From Exophiala sp. HKRS030 (Eukaryota > Ascomycota > Eurotiomycetes > Chaetothyriales > Herpotrichiellaceae), in the NCBI GenBank assembly GCA_023897205.1, contig JAHWDD010000025.1, positions 1 to 64,000 on the forward strand: a stretch of DNA of 64,000 nucleotides, in the 5' to 3' direction. Position 1 is the first letter of the stretch. Each line of letters opens with the position of its first letter. The position numbers and the translations under genes are program-made. The notes beneath the pieces were generated by a model. The model was not told where the DNA came from and searched no databases. It saw only the letters and a program-made list of their open reading frames with translations. Below, one piece after another: positions 11,581-22,504 of the stretch.

Positions 11581-13037
11581 TCCCAAACCAATGATATGCC
11601 ATGCCAAAACTAAGCGAGGTTAACCCACAGACCCCAAGCGTGGCATTCAACACATGAGCTTGTCCGGGCTTGTACTTTTTCCACTTATGAGCGTCTCCGT
11701 ACGATGTATTCTCAGGTGGGACTATCAAGGGGAAGACACACCGAAATACTGGTGAAAAGAGTAGATTTCGAGGATAAGATCAGCCAGCCTACTACCTTCT
11801 CGTTGGTCACATCAACATTCGAAAACGTTGCCGGGCTTCCACGTCTGCGTCGGACGAACCGCACCATCTGCCGTCGACGAGCCCAGCTCCTGTTCTTCAT
11901 CTTCCCTGCATGTGCACCGTCACCGGCATCATTATTTACGGAGTCCCGACTAACTTTTATGGGCCTTCGACCCTCGTCACATGTGTGTCAACCACCCGTC
12001 ATCAGGCTGGCTGGCTTTGCTGGCAAGTATCGCTTGATATACCTTGTAGGACCGCCACCAGACGGCTCGTCATTCTCTCGGGCATGGCAGGAGACTGATA
12101 CTGTCGACTTGAAACCTCACCGTCTGCGACTCGACAGGAACCCGAAGAACAAACCACCCTCCCCCCTTTGCGACAGGCCCAAAGAGCGGTTCTAGATACT
12201 CTATGATACTTAGACCATCATTCAGCCGAAAATGAGTATTCAACGGCGTCACTAGCTGAGAGGGAAGTCCAAAAGAATAGACAATGGGCATACCCAACTG
12301 TAGTCATCCACGATTCATACGGCAGAATCGTTGCAGGAGAAGCGGGTGGCAAATGCAGCTATTTGGTGGTTTTTGGTCCAGAAAAGCTTCACCATTGCTT
12401 GAGAGTCAGGTTGTCGATCCTCTTCTCAAGCCAGGGTAGAAAGATCGAAGCCATAGGTTGACTAAGAACTGTTCGCCCTTGGGCAATTTGAAGCTGTATC
12501 AAAGAAGACCGCTATTTTGCTACATGAAGTAAACGATCTACCCTGTTCCTGATCACACCACGATTGCGCCGACCTGGCTGGCGGGCAAAATAAGGCTTCC
12601 CCAATGCCTCATGGGGGTCTGAGCTTTATCATGAATTACCTCCTCTCTCCAGACCATGTTTTGCTGTTTTGCCAATATGCAACATACAGACTTCTCCACC
12701 AACACCTCGCAGTCACAGTTTCTTCTTCGTGACCGAAGCAACCACAATCAGTGACCTATATTGTTTCTACCTACCACTATTCTCTGTTCCAAGTCCGTAG
12801 ACTCCATCTTCAATGGGCTAGATCTGATGAGCAAGTTTCCCCACGTACCAGCGCTAGTCTCTACCTATGCAAATTTGCTTGCGAGTACTCAACCATTCCC
12901 TCCTAAAAGTCTCAGGGAGAAGATTTGGAGTGCCGAGTTCGAATTCATGCACATGCACACATAAATATGAGGCCGTCGCTTGCCTGAAAACAGTGCTTCT
13001 TAGCGTATCTCTGCTTCATTCATGTCGACCGCTGACC
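11581..13037. other. Intergenic, no supported gene
   Basis: Short open frames exist on both strands, the largest at 11704-12195 (+) and 12070-12297 (-). They overlap, lack recognisable domains and show no convincing splice structure. The region may include a decayed gene. The last few hundred bases presumably hold the methyltransferase promoter. Confidence 0.4.
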
Positions 13038-13995
13038 ATGGCATCTACCAAAATATCTGAGATAGCCGACAGCATCATGGGTCCTTTTGCGACTCTTATG
13101 CTAAAACAAGCCCATTTTCCGCCACCTGAAGACTTCCCTCTTAAAGTGCTCGATAATGCTTGTGGCCCTGGCACTGTCACTCTTCGCATACTGTCCAGTC
13201 TTTCCTCTCATGATAAAGCTAAACTGGAATTGAGTTGTGCGGACATATCTGAACTGATGATTGGTTCCCTATCTCAAAAGATCGAGTCGGGAAGCTGGAA
13301 GAATGTGAAAGCTTTCGTCGCCGATGCGATGGTATTTATCACTTTCTGGAGTTTTCCTTCCGTATCTGCGCACCCCATAACCAACCACAGAGCCCCGACT
13401 AATTTGGTTTGGTGAACCTTAGGATACAAAACTCCCTTCCTCCTCATTCACCCACATCTTTTTCAACTTCGTTCCATTCATCCTCCCACTCCCCCTGGTC
13501 GGCTTACGTGAATGTCACCGAATGCTTGCTGTTGGGGGCACACTGGCATTCACAGGCTGGAAGTCCAATGGGTGGGCAGATGAATTCCGCGAGGCTCTCG
13601 ACCACGATCCAGATCTGCCTCCATTCCCGAGCAATGCGCAAATAATGCAAATGATGTCCCAAGAAGAAGTACCCACTAGATGGGACAATGAAGACACTGT
13701 AAAAACGTACTGTAAAAAAGTTGGATTTACTGACGTTGAGGTATGTGTGGAGGTGAATGAAACGAGATGGCAAAATGTCGGGGTGGTTGAAACAATGCTG
13801 CCGTGGACTTTCGGTCTGGTAATGAATAAGTTCTGGACAAAGCAGGAGATTGAGAGATGGCAGGACAGAGGTTCTGAAGCAATCATGAAGTATTTCAAAG
13901 AAAAGTATGGAACGGGAGAGGTAACGTGGAGTTGGAAGGCTCTGGTTGTGACTGCCCAAAAAAGTCCTCTACTGCAGTCGGGCTTGGCTTCATGA
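13038..13995 (+). CDS. Class I SAM-dependent methyltransferase
   Basis: A two-exon gene, 13038-13331 and 13423-13995, joined in phase 0 across a GTATTT...TTAG intron with a GACTAAT branch site; 288 residues. The SAM-binding glycine loop is visible as VLDNACGPGTVT at about residues 38-49. It is followed by an acidic strand end (LSCADIS), AFVADAMDTKLP (motif II region) and THIFFNFVPFILP (motif III region), the usual Rossmann methyltransferase order. The C-terminal half has the motif CHRMLAVGGTLAFTGW and a Trp-rich tail. The product is cytosolic, with no signal peptide. The methyl acceptor cannot be told from sequence: small molecules are typical for this subtype, and no biosynthetic neighbours indicate a pathway. 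The reading frame is intact. Confidence 0.85.
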
Positions 13996-14890
13996 CCAAA
14001 AAATGTATCCTGCTGTCAGGACTTAGCCACCTTTAGTGTTACATTCCAATAGACTGAAGTCAAAGTGTTCAAGATGATCCATATTGTATCGACGTAGACT
14101 AATTGCGGTCGCTGCGAAAAGAGCGGGAGCTCCTAAAGTCTGTTGCAAGGATATCTTCGCAAGGAGCACGCGTTCAACGAAGTCTGTCGCCTACTTCCTA
14201 TCGCCCTTTGGACCTCTTTCAAGGCTTGTTGACCGCATAGGCCAACTCGAACGACTCGACTGGTCCAATCCGAACATCGTGTTTATGCTCGGGTTGGTGT
14301 TGTGGGCAAAACTCGACTGGCATTACAATTTGTTGGTTAATAGCTGCATCTATCGATCCTGTAGATCGAGGCGACACAACAACTCACTTTCGAAAAGGAA
14401 GTCCGGGAGATCGAGTAGAAGCTCCACTATACGAGGATCGAGGACAATAAGGCAGGTGTCAAGAACCTTGTCAAACAGAGATAGAGCAATACGTCCACAG
14501 GCCGATAAGTCTTGATACTGGACAATCTTGACGGTCGTTCAGCATTCACCTCAAATGTCATATTTATTTGTAGTAGCCAAATAGCTGATTCTCTGGCCAG
14601 CAAAGAGGAATTGAACTATATGAAATGTTGCCAGACAGGGGGATTGAGATGCTGACGACAGCTCAGGAGAAACAGAATCTCACACTCGCCCGTGCGGTAT
14701 TCTGATTATTGTGCAACTCGAGATCTCGGCCCCAGTATGCGCCGCACTACCGCCAGAATGCATCATAGGTTAGAGATTTGGGGTTTCAACTTGCGCAGAA
14801 GTTCCTACAGCTCGATCTGTCACTCTCAGCCCAAGCATAGACTGCGAGAACTTCGATGCAATTACAAATGGGCATCCATATCAGATCTAA
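13996..14890. other. Intergenic, no supported gene
   Basis: Arg/Ser-rich short open frames at 14084-14515 and 14692-14952 have no recognisable domain or splice context. I see no regulatory motif cluster. It lies between the 3' ends of the methyltransferase and the convergent peroxidase gene. Confidence 0.4.
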
Positions 14891-17141
14891 CTACAAGAAG
14901 ACGATCGAGCCAATTGCAAGTCCGGCAATCAGACTTAGTCCTGGCACAATGATGCGAGCGCCGCCCGTGTAGGTTTGAATAGTGGGCAATGTCGTCGGGG
15001 CCGACCATACTGAGAGTGTCGGTTGTTCGGCATTAAAGCTGGGCGGAGAAGTGGTGTTGGTCGCTGTCGGAGCAGCATTGCCTGCATGCATAAGGTTCGA
15101 GATCGTCGTAGCAAAGTAATCAGCACTGCTGGTGGTGGTACTTTGTCCTGAGCTCCAGGAGACTGTACATGGACAATCGGTAATGATCAGAGTTGTGGCT
15201 TGCGTGACCGTGTATGTCCTTGACCCCTGCACAACCTCGGTGGCATATGGGCAGTACGTCGTGAGTGCGGTCACGATGGCAGTAGTCCACGTATCTGCGT
15301 CTCCAGTCGATGGTATTGGGACAGAGCTAGTTGCTGACGTACTTGACGTGGTGTTCGACCAAGAATTGCCACCACCTTGGCAACTCAAGGCATTCGGAGC
15401 CACGGGCAGCTTGAGGCTCTTGAAGCTATCGGAGAATCCACCTACGCTCACGTCGTATTTGGTGCCATTGACTGCAGCTGTGGCAATACTGTACGTCGCG
15501 GAGTAAAATGTATAGTACTCAGACTCGCAGGCCCTTGCCATTGAAATGGTGGATTTGGAGATTGTAGGCAGATTGTTGTAGGTCATCTTTTGAACCGAAG
15601 AAAAGGTCAGCTCTACGTCTCCAATCGTCCCCTTCCGGACCTATTAGCGCTTATCAGTCTGATATCATCATCAAGAGAGCCTCGTAGTCATACCGCAGCG
15701 ACTAAGGTAGCTGCCTGATTCCCCTGGGCATCGGACGCAGCGAGGTTCGAGTTCAAGGTTTGCGCAAACACTGTATCCTGAACAGGGAACCCCTGATGGT
15801 TGTTGTCATAGGTCACTGTACCCGACGACAGAGCGACGACTACTGTAAAAGATGAGATGGAAGTTTTTGCAGGGACGGTAGAGTTGAAACCAAAGAACTA
15901 TTGTTATTCGTTAATACCATTTCTCGGGTTGAATATTAGGGTTGAATATCAGGGTTGAATATCAGGGTTGAATATCAGGGTTCAATGCTCACGGTAAATG
16001 TATCATCGAAGCCTGATGCGTCACCCAGAATTGTGGTCCCAATCACATCACCATCAGCTCCATTTCTGTCTCTGTAGGCAAGTTGAATGCTTGAGATGGC
16101 CGACTTTGGAATCGAAGTGGTCTTGAACCGGATCGCCCCAGAGAACTGCAGATCGTCATCCCCCACGACGCTAAGGTGAAGATTGTATGGTTTGACATCG
16201 TATGGGGTGATGACACTTGTCAAAACCACATTATCGGGCACAGTGTCGATCATTTTTGCGAGGATCTTTGAGCAGGTGGTCGAGTAAGACGACGGGTCTG
16301 CCATGGACGACACCGTCTTGTTTCCATCAGAGGAGAAGATCCGTAGATCCGAACGTGAATCCACGTCTGGCCCAACCACCAGTGGGTTCTGGGATGTACC
16401 GTCGAGATACCCGGTGACGACTTTGTTGTCATATGTACTGTTGGTGGTGTCAAAATCGGTGACCCCAAGAGCCGTAGTATTCGGCAAGACCAGAGTGGGG
16501 TGTTCGGCCGAGTGAACGCCTCCCAGGGTGTGACCACAGGCAACGACTTGTATCATCTCTTGCGGAGAAAATCCCATGCGTGCGAACTCCGCGGTCATCT
16601 TGACCGTATCGTTTTTCGGGTCCGGAACGGCTTGGGGCCCGGCGTTGGTGGCATCGATACGACCGGCTTTCAACGGCACAGCAGGTCCACCACAGGCTCT
16701 GACAGATGCGTATACCCCCAGGGCAATGAGGTCAGACATGGTCGCTCGGCTGTTGAAGTAGCTAGAGAAGTAGGTCATAGTATTGTTGAACGCAACTCCA
16801 GTATTTTCAATGTAGATACTGGAGTCCATTTCGAAGCCAATTGAGGCGTCTAGACCTCCCGTTCCTGCTCGTACATCTGCTGCTGCCATATCATGGAAGG
16901 CTGTCCGTAGAAAGCCTCCAGCAATCGAATGACCGGGACTTCGAGTGAAGGTGCATGGGACCAAAGGGAACGGAAAATTTCGAGCATTGTATCCGGAGTT
17001 CAAGACCATTAGATCCTCGATCTCGTCATAAGCTGGTGAAGGCCAGCTGACAACGGAGTCTGCAGCATTAGCGAAGGAAAAGCATGATGTTACTGCCGAA
17101 AGAATGGCAATTGTTTTCAACATATCGACAATCTGTTTCAA
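14891..17141 (-). CDS. Secreted, GPI-type haem peroxidase
   Basis: A fungal relative of class II (ligninase-like) haem peroxidases: it uses extracellular H2O2 to oxidise substrates. Three exons (17141-15993, 15897-15694, 15640-14891) are all joined in phase 0; 700 residues. There is an N-terminal signal peptide (from either Met1 or Met7, the latter at 17123, giving MLKTIAILSAVTSC). The distal haem site is FLRTAFHDMAAADV with catalytic Arg and His, and the proximal His is in VVACGHTLGG, so both key sites are present. The catalytic half is followed by a beta-rich region. A Ser/Thr-rich stretch and a C-terminal hydrophobic tail (LSLIAGLAIGSIVFL) suggest GPI anchoring at the wall. The first intron carries a 13-bp tandem repeat. 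Upstream sequence has several copper-response-like motifs. The nearby NADPH oxidase-like gene could supply its peroxide (inference). Confidence 0.88.
15926..15990. repeat. Intronic minisatellite, 13-bp unit
   Basis: About four and a half tandem copies of AGGGTTGAATATC (unit read on the + strand) lie inside the first intron of the peroxidase gene, next to its 5' splice site. The last copy is altered to AGGGTTCAATGCTCAC at the exon edge. Confidence 0.85.
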
Positions 17142-18006
17142 GTCCGCAACTGATAAAGGAATCGGCTACCCAACAATAAAATGGAAGAACGGATTTGTGT
17201 AAACGAATGATATGTCGCGACGACTAAAAGCGAATGACTGTCACTGATATATTATGTAGACAAGAAGACAGTGTAAATGAGACTGGAAAACATGGGGCTG
17301 GTCAACAAATATACCAGCGCAGACTCCATATCTATAAATGTACATATATAGATATATATAGTATATGCTATTGTGTAGGGTCGGGGCGCGTCCTATGTAA
17401 TTCTAGAGCATAAAATTGCTACAGTACCATTTGTTAATTACGGGTGGAAATTATTACCACACAAGTAGCTATTGCCTGCGCGCTGGTTCGCGAGCGAACG
17501 AGACTGTCTTCACTGGAGTGCTCGCGTGGCGAAAGGTAGAGCAAAACAGGAGTATACTTTACTCCGTAGGTCAGGGTCAGGTCATGTTGGCTATCTTGCT
17601 CAAGCAATTTCGAATGTGGACCCATGACCATCAGTGAGCGAGGCTGGGGAGCCGCGGCGTAAGGCGATAAACGTGCTTTGTCATTGGCAAAACTTGCTCT
17701 TTGACAGAAAATGTGCTCTTCTAGCTTGGCAGAGTCACTGAATACGAGGAGGGATACTCCAGGGGCCAGATGTCGCTGATATGTTGGGTGATTGGCGAAG
17801 GACCGTGAACCCATCTTCTGACTTGCTCATGAGCCTCTCGTACCAAGGTGAAGTTTACAAAGAAAAGCAGCAATATATTTTACACCAAAGTTGGGTTTCC
17901 TTTCTGCAGCGAGACTGTTATTACACATGATTGCCATTTCAGAACCATGCTTGCACTCTGCAGTAGTTTCTATGTTATTGGTTCTCATCTCTATTACATT
18001 TTCTGG
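17142..18006. promoter_or_regulatory. Peroxidase upstream region with TTGCTC motifs
   Basis: No gene is supported. Motifs on the + strand are TTGCTCA at 17596-17602 (in TTGCTCAAGCAA), AACTTGCTCT at 17691-17700, TGTGCTCT at 17712-17719 and TTGCTCA at 17823-17829. They lie 450-690 bp upstream of the peroxidase start and before the 3' end of the NOX-like gene, so the peroxidase is the only flanking gene they could drive. A TA-rich microsatellite (ATATATAG type) lies at about 17343-17370. Confidence 0.5.
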
Positions 18007-19896
18007 TCAAAATACTTCCGGGTGGAAATGATACTCTATATCAAAGTGGTCCAAGATTCCTCGTAGGGTATTCTCAAGGCATAACCGCCGCAAAAATGGT
18101 TTGACGTTTGCAGCGCCACAATAGAACACACCGATCTTCATCGGTTTGGATCTCATGTAACCGTTCATGAGGGCGTGGTCTTGTTGAAGGGCGCTCAATT
18201 TTTCGTAGTGCTGCACCAAAATCTTGCCAAAATCTGGCCTGCCTCGCTCAATATTACCGGAGAAAGACGATGACGGAGATATTTCGTTCACCGCACCTGC
18301 TAAACGAGCGGTATCCATATTCTCGAGAGCTGCCTGTTGAAGCTTTTTGGAACTCGTAAGGTGAATGATTGCGTTCGTGTCGACAAGAGAGTTGTGAGAG
18401 CAATTCTGAACATCATATAAGAGCTGGAAGATGGGCAGCATTCCCGAGCTTGTTTTCAGCGCCCAGTGAAAATCAACAGTGTAATTTTTCTCACTTGCGG
18501 ACTTCATTCCGCTGCGGCCTGTCTCAACACCCGAGCTTTGAGGTCTTGTCCATCGGTGCCCGGGAGAATTGAGCAACGCGTCGAGAATACCAAGGGAAGG
18601 GGTTATGCCTGCCCCCAGGCCGATCATGATGTTGTGATCGTACTGGAAAAAGCGCTGTGTGGGTGCGCTAAATGGGCCATCTAAACATACCCTCCCAAAG
18701 CCATGCATTTCACCCAATCTTCTGGTCCATTTCCCACTTGTTTTAACATATAAGCAGAGGTCGTGGTTGCTGATGCGCGCGACCGTGAATGGATGCCACT
18801 CGAACTTAGAGATTCTGGGTATCTGCAGAAAAACAAACTGACCGGGCACGAAAGACCACCAAGTGCGCGGTCTCCGACCCAGATCAATGGTGACTCTGAT
18901 CATTTCCTCATTCAACTTCTCAATAATTCCCCGGTAGTCTCGGGTCAGTCGGAAAGCTCGAGACAGTTTCTCCAACAGTATCAAAGTCGTAGGTACCATG
19001 ATCACAAAAGCGAGAGCCGGATATTGAAGCAATGCTGAGCTCCCATGAGCCATCAACAAGGCCGCCATGGGGAAGAACATCAAGTGACAGCACTGGAAGA
19101 CCTCGAACCATCGAGTTCGCACGAAATTGATGCTGCAGAAGCTGATGGTGACGAAGATTATCAGTGCCGCTATCCCTGTCCATCCAGGTCGAGATGTCAC
19201 AAACGCCCCGTAACTCAACCCATTGATCTTATTGCCGAGCACCTGACGATCCGCCGCATGGTTTTGCTCCTGGCTGGCGTGGACGAACGACCCCGTTAGG
19301 TGTCCAATAGAGTGTGCGAAAGACAACACCATGACGCAAAGAGCCAGTCTGATATGAAATGATCTTTTCTTGTCCCAGTTGATAAACCTCGTGCCAATGT
19401 TGAACCGGGTCATGGCGCTTTGGACCCAGCGGGACATGCTCATCAGCATAAAGAACAGCGTGGGATACAGGGCGCCAGCACAACCTTTCGCCATCGCAAC
19501 TCCCCATCCGAAAGCCGATTGATATTCAGCGTGTGTGCTATACTCGTAGCATTGCCACACTCCCAGGGCAATCTGAAGGCTTACGACCATAGCCAGGAAC
19601 AAGAGTTCCGGCCCTCGGATTCGACACCAAGCTCGAACATAATCGATGTATCTTGCCCGAGCGAGAACATCCCCGTGCAGGTGATGAATCAACTGGTGTG
19701 TCGATCCACAGGGACTTGGCTGAGGCAGACTGAGGATGGAGGAGGACTCCCCAAGCTGACTGATCCCTAAATACTGCGTCGTGCTGCGCGGATCGATGTC
19801 CTCTTCATCGGCGACGGTCCTTGGCCGAGAAGGCAGTTCGTAATCGTCTGTCAAAAATGTATTGGTCTTATACTTGAGCATTGATGATTTAGACAT
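18007..19896 (-). CDS. NADPH oxidase-like flavocytochrome
   Basis: A single-exon 629-residue membrane protein of the NOX/ferric reductase superfamily, closer to NOX: it passes electrons from NADPH via FAD and haem to oxygen (making superoxide) or possibly to metals. The haem-binding His pairs are visible: SFHIRLALCVMVLSFAHSIGHL, and FEVFQCCHLMFFPMAALLMAHG, whose spacing fits NOX. The FAD motif is EWHPFTVARI, the NADPH motif is GLGAGITPSLGIL, and the C terminus (GVFYCGAANV ... FHFHPEVF-like ending) matches NOX. About 110 hydrophilic residues precede the first membrane segment. No EF-hands are seen, so it is not of the calcium-binding NoxC type. It does not look like canonical NoxA or NoxB. It is divergent from the fasciclin gene, sharing a 700-bp promoter with TTGCTC motifs. 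Confidence 0.82.
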   Translation of the reverse strand: MSKSSMLKYKTNTFLTDDYELPSRPRTVADEEDIDPRSTTQYLGISQLGESSSILSLPQPSPCGSTHQLIHHLHGDVLARARYIDYVRAWCRIRGPELLFLAMVVSLQIALGVWQCYEYSTHAEYQSAFGWGVAMAKGCAGALYPTLFFMLMSMSRWVQSAMTRFNIGTRFINWDKKRSFHIRLALCVMVLSFAHSIGHLTGSFVHASQEQNHAADRQVLGNKINGLSYGAFVTSRPGWTGIAALIIFVTISFCSINFVRTRWFEVFQCCHLMFFPMAALLMAHGSSALLQYPALAFVIMVPTTLILLEKLSRAFRLTRDYRGIIEKLNEEMIRVTIDLGRRPRTWWSFVPGQFVFLQIPRISKFEWHPFTVARISNHDLCLYVKTSGKWTRRLGEMHGFGRVCLDGPFSAPTQRFFQYDHNIMIGLGAGITPSLGILDALLNSPGHRWTRPQSSGVETGRSGMKSASEKNYTVDFHWALKTSSGMLPIFQLLYDVQNCSHNSLVDTNAIIHLTSSKKLQQAALENMDTARLAGAVNEISPSSSFSGNIERGRPDFGKILVQHYEKLSALQQDHALMNGYMRSKPMKIGVFYCGAANVKPFLRRLCLENTLRGILDHFDIEYHFHPEVF

Positions 19897-20604
19897 TCCC
19901 GATTAATGGGACAAGCAGGACGGAAACATTTGTCGTTCAATAGTACGACAATGTATTTTGAATTCATCCTTCGTCGATATATGAGGTTATTTCCCGGTCA
20001 ACCAGAGTGATCGACCACCAACCCCTATTTCGTGGGCGATTTTCCTGGTCCTCTTCACCAACACCTTATAGACAGCGTGCCAGGACAATAACATGCTCAA
20101 GAGAGGGCTGAGAAAAGCGGGGCATTACTTATTAGGATACAAGTATCATGTAGAAAGTGATCTTATGGTGTGGGAAAGGCACCAAGACTAGGGCCCTAAC
20201 CTGGCCCGCCCCGGTTGGCAAGCAACGAAGCTACACATCAATTTGCCAAGGGTAAGATTGGTGAGAGCAAGTTTCCAGCCTTTACGACTAGGAACACTCG
20301 GCCGTGACCTCCAGCCCACCCGGCTCAAGAATCTGTGCTCGAATGTCTAAGCGCTGGAGATCCAGCTGAAGAGTCGATAGTTATGTATATGTACTGCTTA
20401 AGTCTTACTCTAGTTGGGCTTCATCCAACCGGCAGCCGAACGCATTTGATATAGGAGGCATTTTCAATTTTTCTTTTCTTAGTTGATTGAGTGAAGTAAG
20501 TAGAGGTTGCTGCTTGCCAATGCTCCTACTTCTCCTTCCTGCCTTCATCCGGTGATCGAAAACCTGAGCTTTCTCGTATTATTCTTCAACTACTACACGA
20601 GAGG
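19897..20604. promoter_or_regulatory. Divergent promoter, NOX-like and fasciclin genes
   Basis: This 708-bp gap lies between two divergent start codons. It contains AAACTTGCTCTC on the minus strand (20263-20274) and TGTGCTCG on the + strand (20334-20341), both variants of the copper-response-like motif found elsewhere in the block, and ATGCTCA at about 20092. No coding region is seen. Confidence 0.45.
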
Positions 20605-21905
20605 ATGAGGAGGTGGCACTGGGCCGTGTTCATATTGAACAGCTTGCTGTGCGTGGCGCAAGACACCATCATTGACACCATCAAGGCTGTTCCAGAACTC
20701 TCATCTCTGGCCGAATACATCTCCAAGTCTCACGAGTTAGCCTCGTGGCTTGAAGAGGAAGAAATCACTCTCTTTGCGCCACGCAATGAAGCATTTGAAC
20801 AGTCGCCAAGTTGGACTGTCGAGGGCTCAGACGAACTCAAACTCACAATCCTCTCTCATCACGTTGTGAAAGATGCCCACCTACGCTTCTCACCTGGCAG
20901 GAACTTCTACCTTTCGACTTTCCTCCCGCGGGTGAAAGGAAGCAAGGTTGAAGGGGGAAATCTCCTCATTGCAAGGGCCTCGGCATGGTCCAACGTCACA
21001 ACATTGTGGTCAGATCTCGAAAGGCCGTCGCAAACAATTGGGGCTGTGATCCCATGCAAGAATGGAGCCATTCATATCCTCGATAGAATGTTGACACTAC
21101 CCTTAAATTTCAGTCATTCTTACACCAAAAGTCCCATGTTCGGTCCCTCGCCGTTCGTCGGCTCCATCTTAACGCAGCACGACTCTGCGCAACTAGTTCC
21201 AATTGATCGGCTTCGGAACGTCACCGTATTCCTTCCTATCTATCATGCTTTTCGACAGATTGGGAATTTAGTGAACCAGTGGTCAGCCCATGAACTTCGC
21301 GAAATCCTTTCATATCACGTTGTAGACCAAATCGTTCTTACGGACGCAAATGGTCCTCGACCTGGGATATATTCTACGCTGGAAGGAGGGCAGGTCTCTG
21401 TCTCTGCAGATGGTCAGAATACTTTTATCAACAATGTTAAAGTGGTCGGATCAAATCACTGGATTTTCGAGGGGGGCGTTATCTACACTATTTTCGGGTA
21501 AGGCTCGTCACTCGACTCGTTGTTGCTACGAATGAGGATTGAAGATTCTAACCAATACGCAGGGTCCTCAACCCACAAAATGTGTCGGATGGTTCGAGAC
21601 ATGTTGATGATGGTATATTATTCCCTGGCGCTTCATATACTTCAGATCTTGTATTCCCAACTTCTACTTACGAAGCGATCAAGAATGATGAAATGCACTC
21701 GCAATTCGAGGGAGCCATCATGAGGCTCGTTTTGGCTACGGTTGCTGCGATAGGACTATTCTTCATGTATTTAGGTTGCCATTGGGTCAGAGCCAGAGCT
21801 GGAATGGTCGGCAGACGGTGTGGGAAGTCTACTCCTGAGACGGCTCTGCTGGAAAAGAGCTTTCTGTCTGATCAAACAAGAAGCTACCTCACGTTCAATA
21901 GATGA
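20605..21905 (+). CDS. Fasciclin (FAS1) domain surface protein
   Basis: A cell-surface adhesion-type protein. Two exons, 20605-21497 and 21563-21905, are joined in phase 2 across a 65-bp intron ending ACGCAG; 411 residues. There is an N-terminal signal peptide. Two FAS1 domains follow: ITLFAPRNEAFEQ with LSHHVVKDAH (roughly residues 25-160), and TVFLPIYHAFRQI with ILSYHVVDQIVL and the ending GGVIYTIFGVLNPQNV (roughly 190-315). A single transmembrane helix (LVLATVAAIGLFFMYLGCHW) and a short basic tail come near the C terminus, so it is membrane-anchored rather than GPI-anchored. It is divergent from the NOX-like gene with a shared promoter. No enzymatic role is known for this family; the link to copper or redox is inferred from position only. 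Confidence 0.88.
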
Positions 21906-22504
21906 GAAGCTCAGAAGAGATACCATCACAAGATGACTCGAAGGCTTGCTTTGGAGTGCGTAATGGAAAATACATTTAGCGTGTCATGATATCCGGAGAC
22001 TGTAGAAAGCAAGACACATGGATTTCGCTTGTATTGGGCTTCGTCTGCTTGACAGGGGCCAGCGAACGCCAATGATAATAACGGAACCCCACGATATACT
22101 GTACTGTACAAAATCGAGTTGGTGGGAGAAGCCTAGAGCCACTGGCGCAGGCGTTCCAGGCTGACGGTGGCATCAAAATTTAATTTATTGGTCGTGAGTC
22201 CACTGACAGGGTCAGTACCCCTATCGATCGATTTTATCTGCTCATTGGGACATGGGCCATGTCATTTCAGGGTGGGGAGACATGCTCAACATGCTCTTGA
22301 GCATGTTTCCTGGTGCCTCGATAGATTCTGGTCTGTCTCTGCATTGAATCTCGGCCCCGCATCCCACAAAGGGCAGCGGTACGAGTAAAAGCATGGAATG
22401 CGAAGTTTAGAGTACAGCAAAACTGTCTCCCAAAAGCCCCTGCTCTCACTGCCAACATAATCCACCTGTGGAAAAACGCTTTGCAAGCAACTTCAAAGAC
22501 GACT
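21906..22504. other. Intergenic, YTH gene upstream region
   Basis: No gene is supported. There is a palindrome-rich stretch at about 22281-22308 with ATGCTCA and its inverse CTTGAGCAT, which does not match the TTG/TGTG form of the copper-like motif. The open frame of the next gene extends upstream to about 22440 without an ATG, so a missed upstream exon is possible. Confidence 0.4.

Noticed and set aside
11704..12195. 163-codon open frame upstream of the methyltransferase
   Set aside because: No domain, no splice context and competing frames on the other strand; not supportable as a gene.
15926..15990. CRISPR-like repeat array
   Set aside because: Head-to-tail 13-bp units without spacers, in a eukaryotic intron: a minisatellite.
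22281..22308. ATGCTCA palindrome as another copper-response site
   Set aside because: Lacks the TTG or TGTG lead of the other sites and looks like a simple palindrome.
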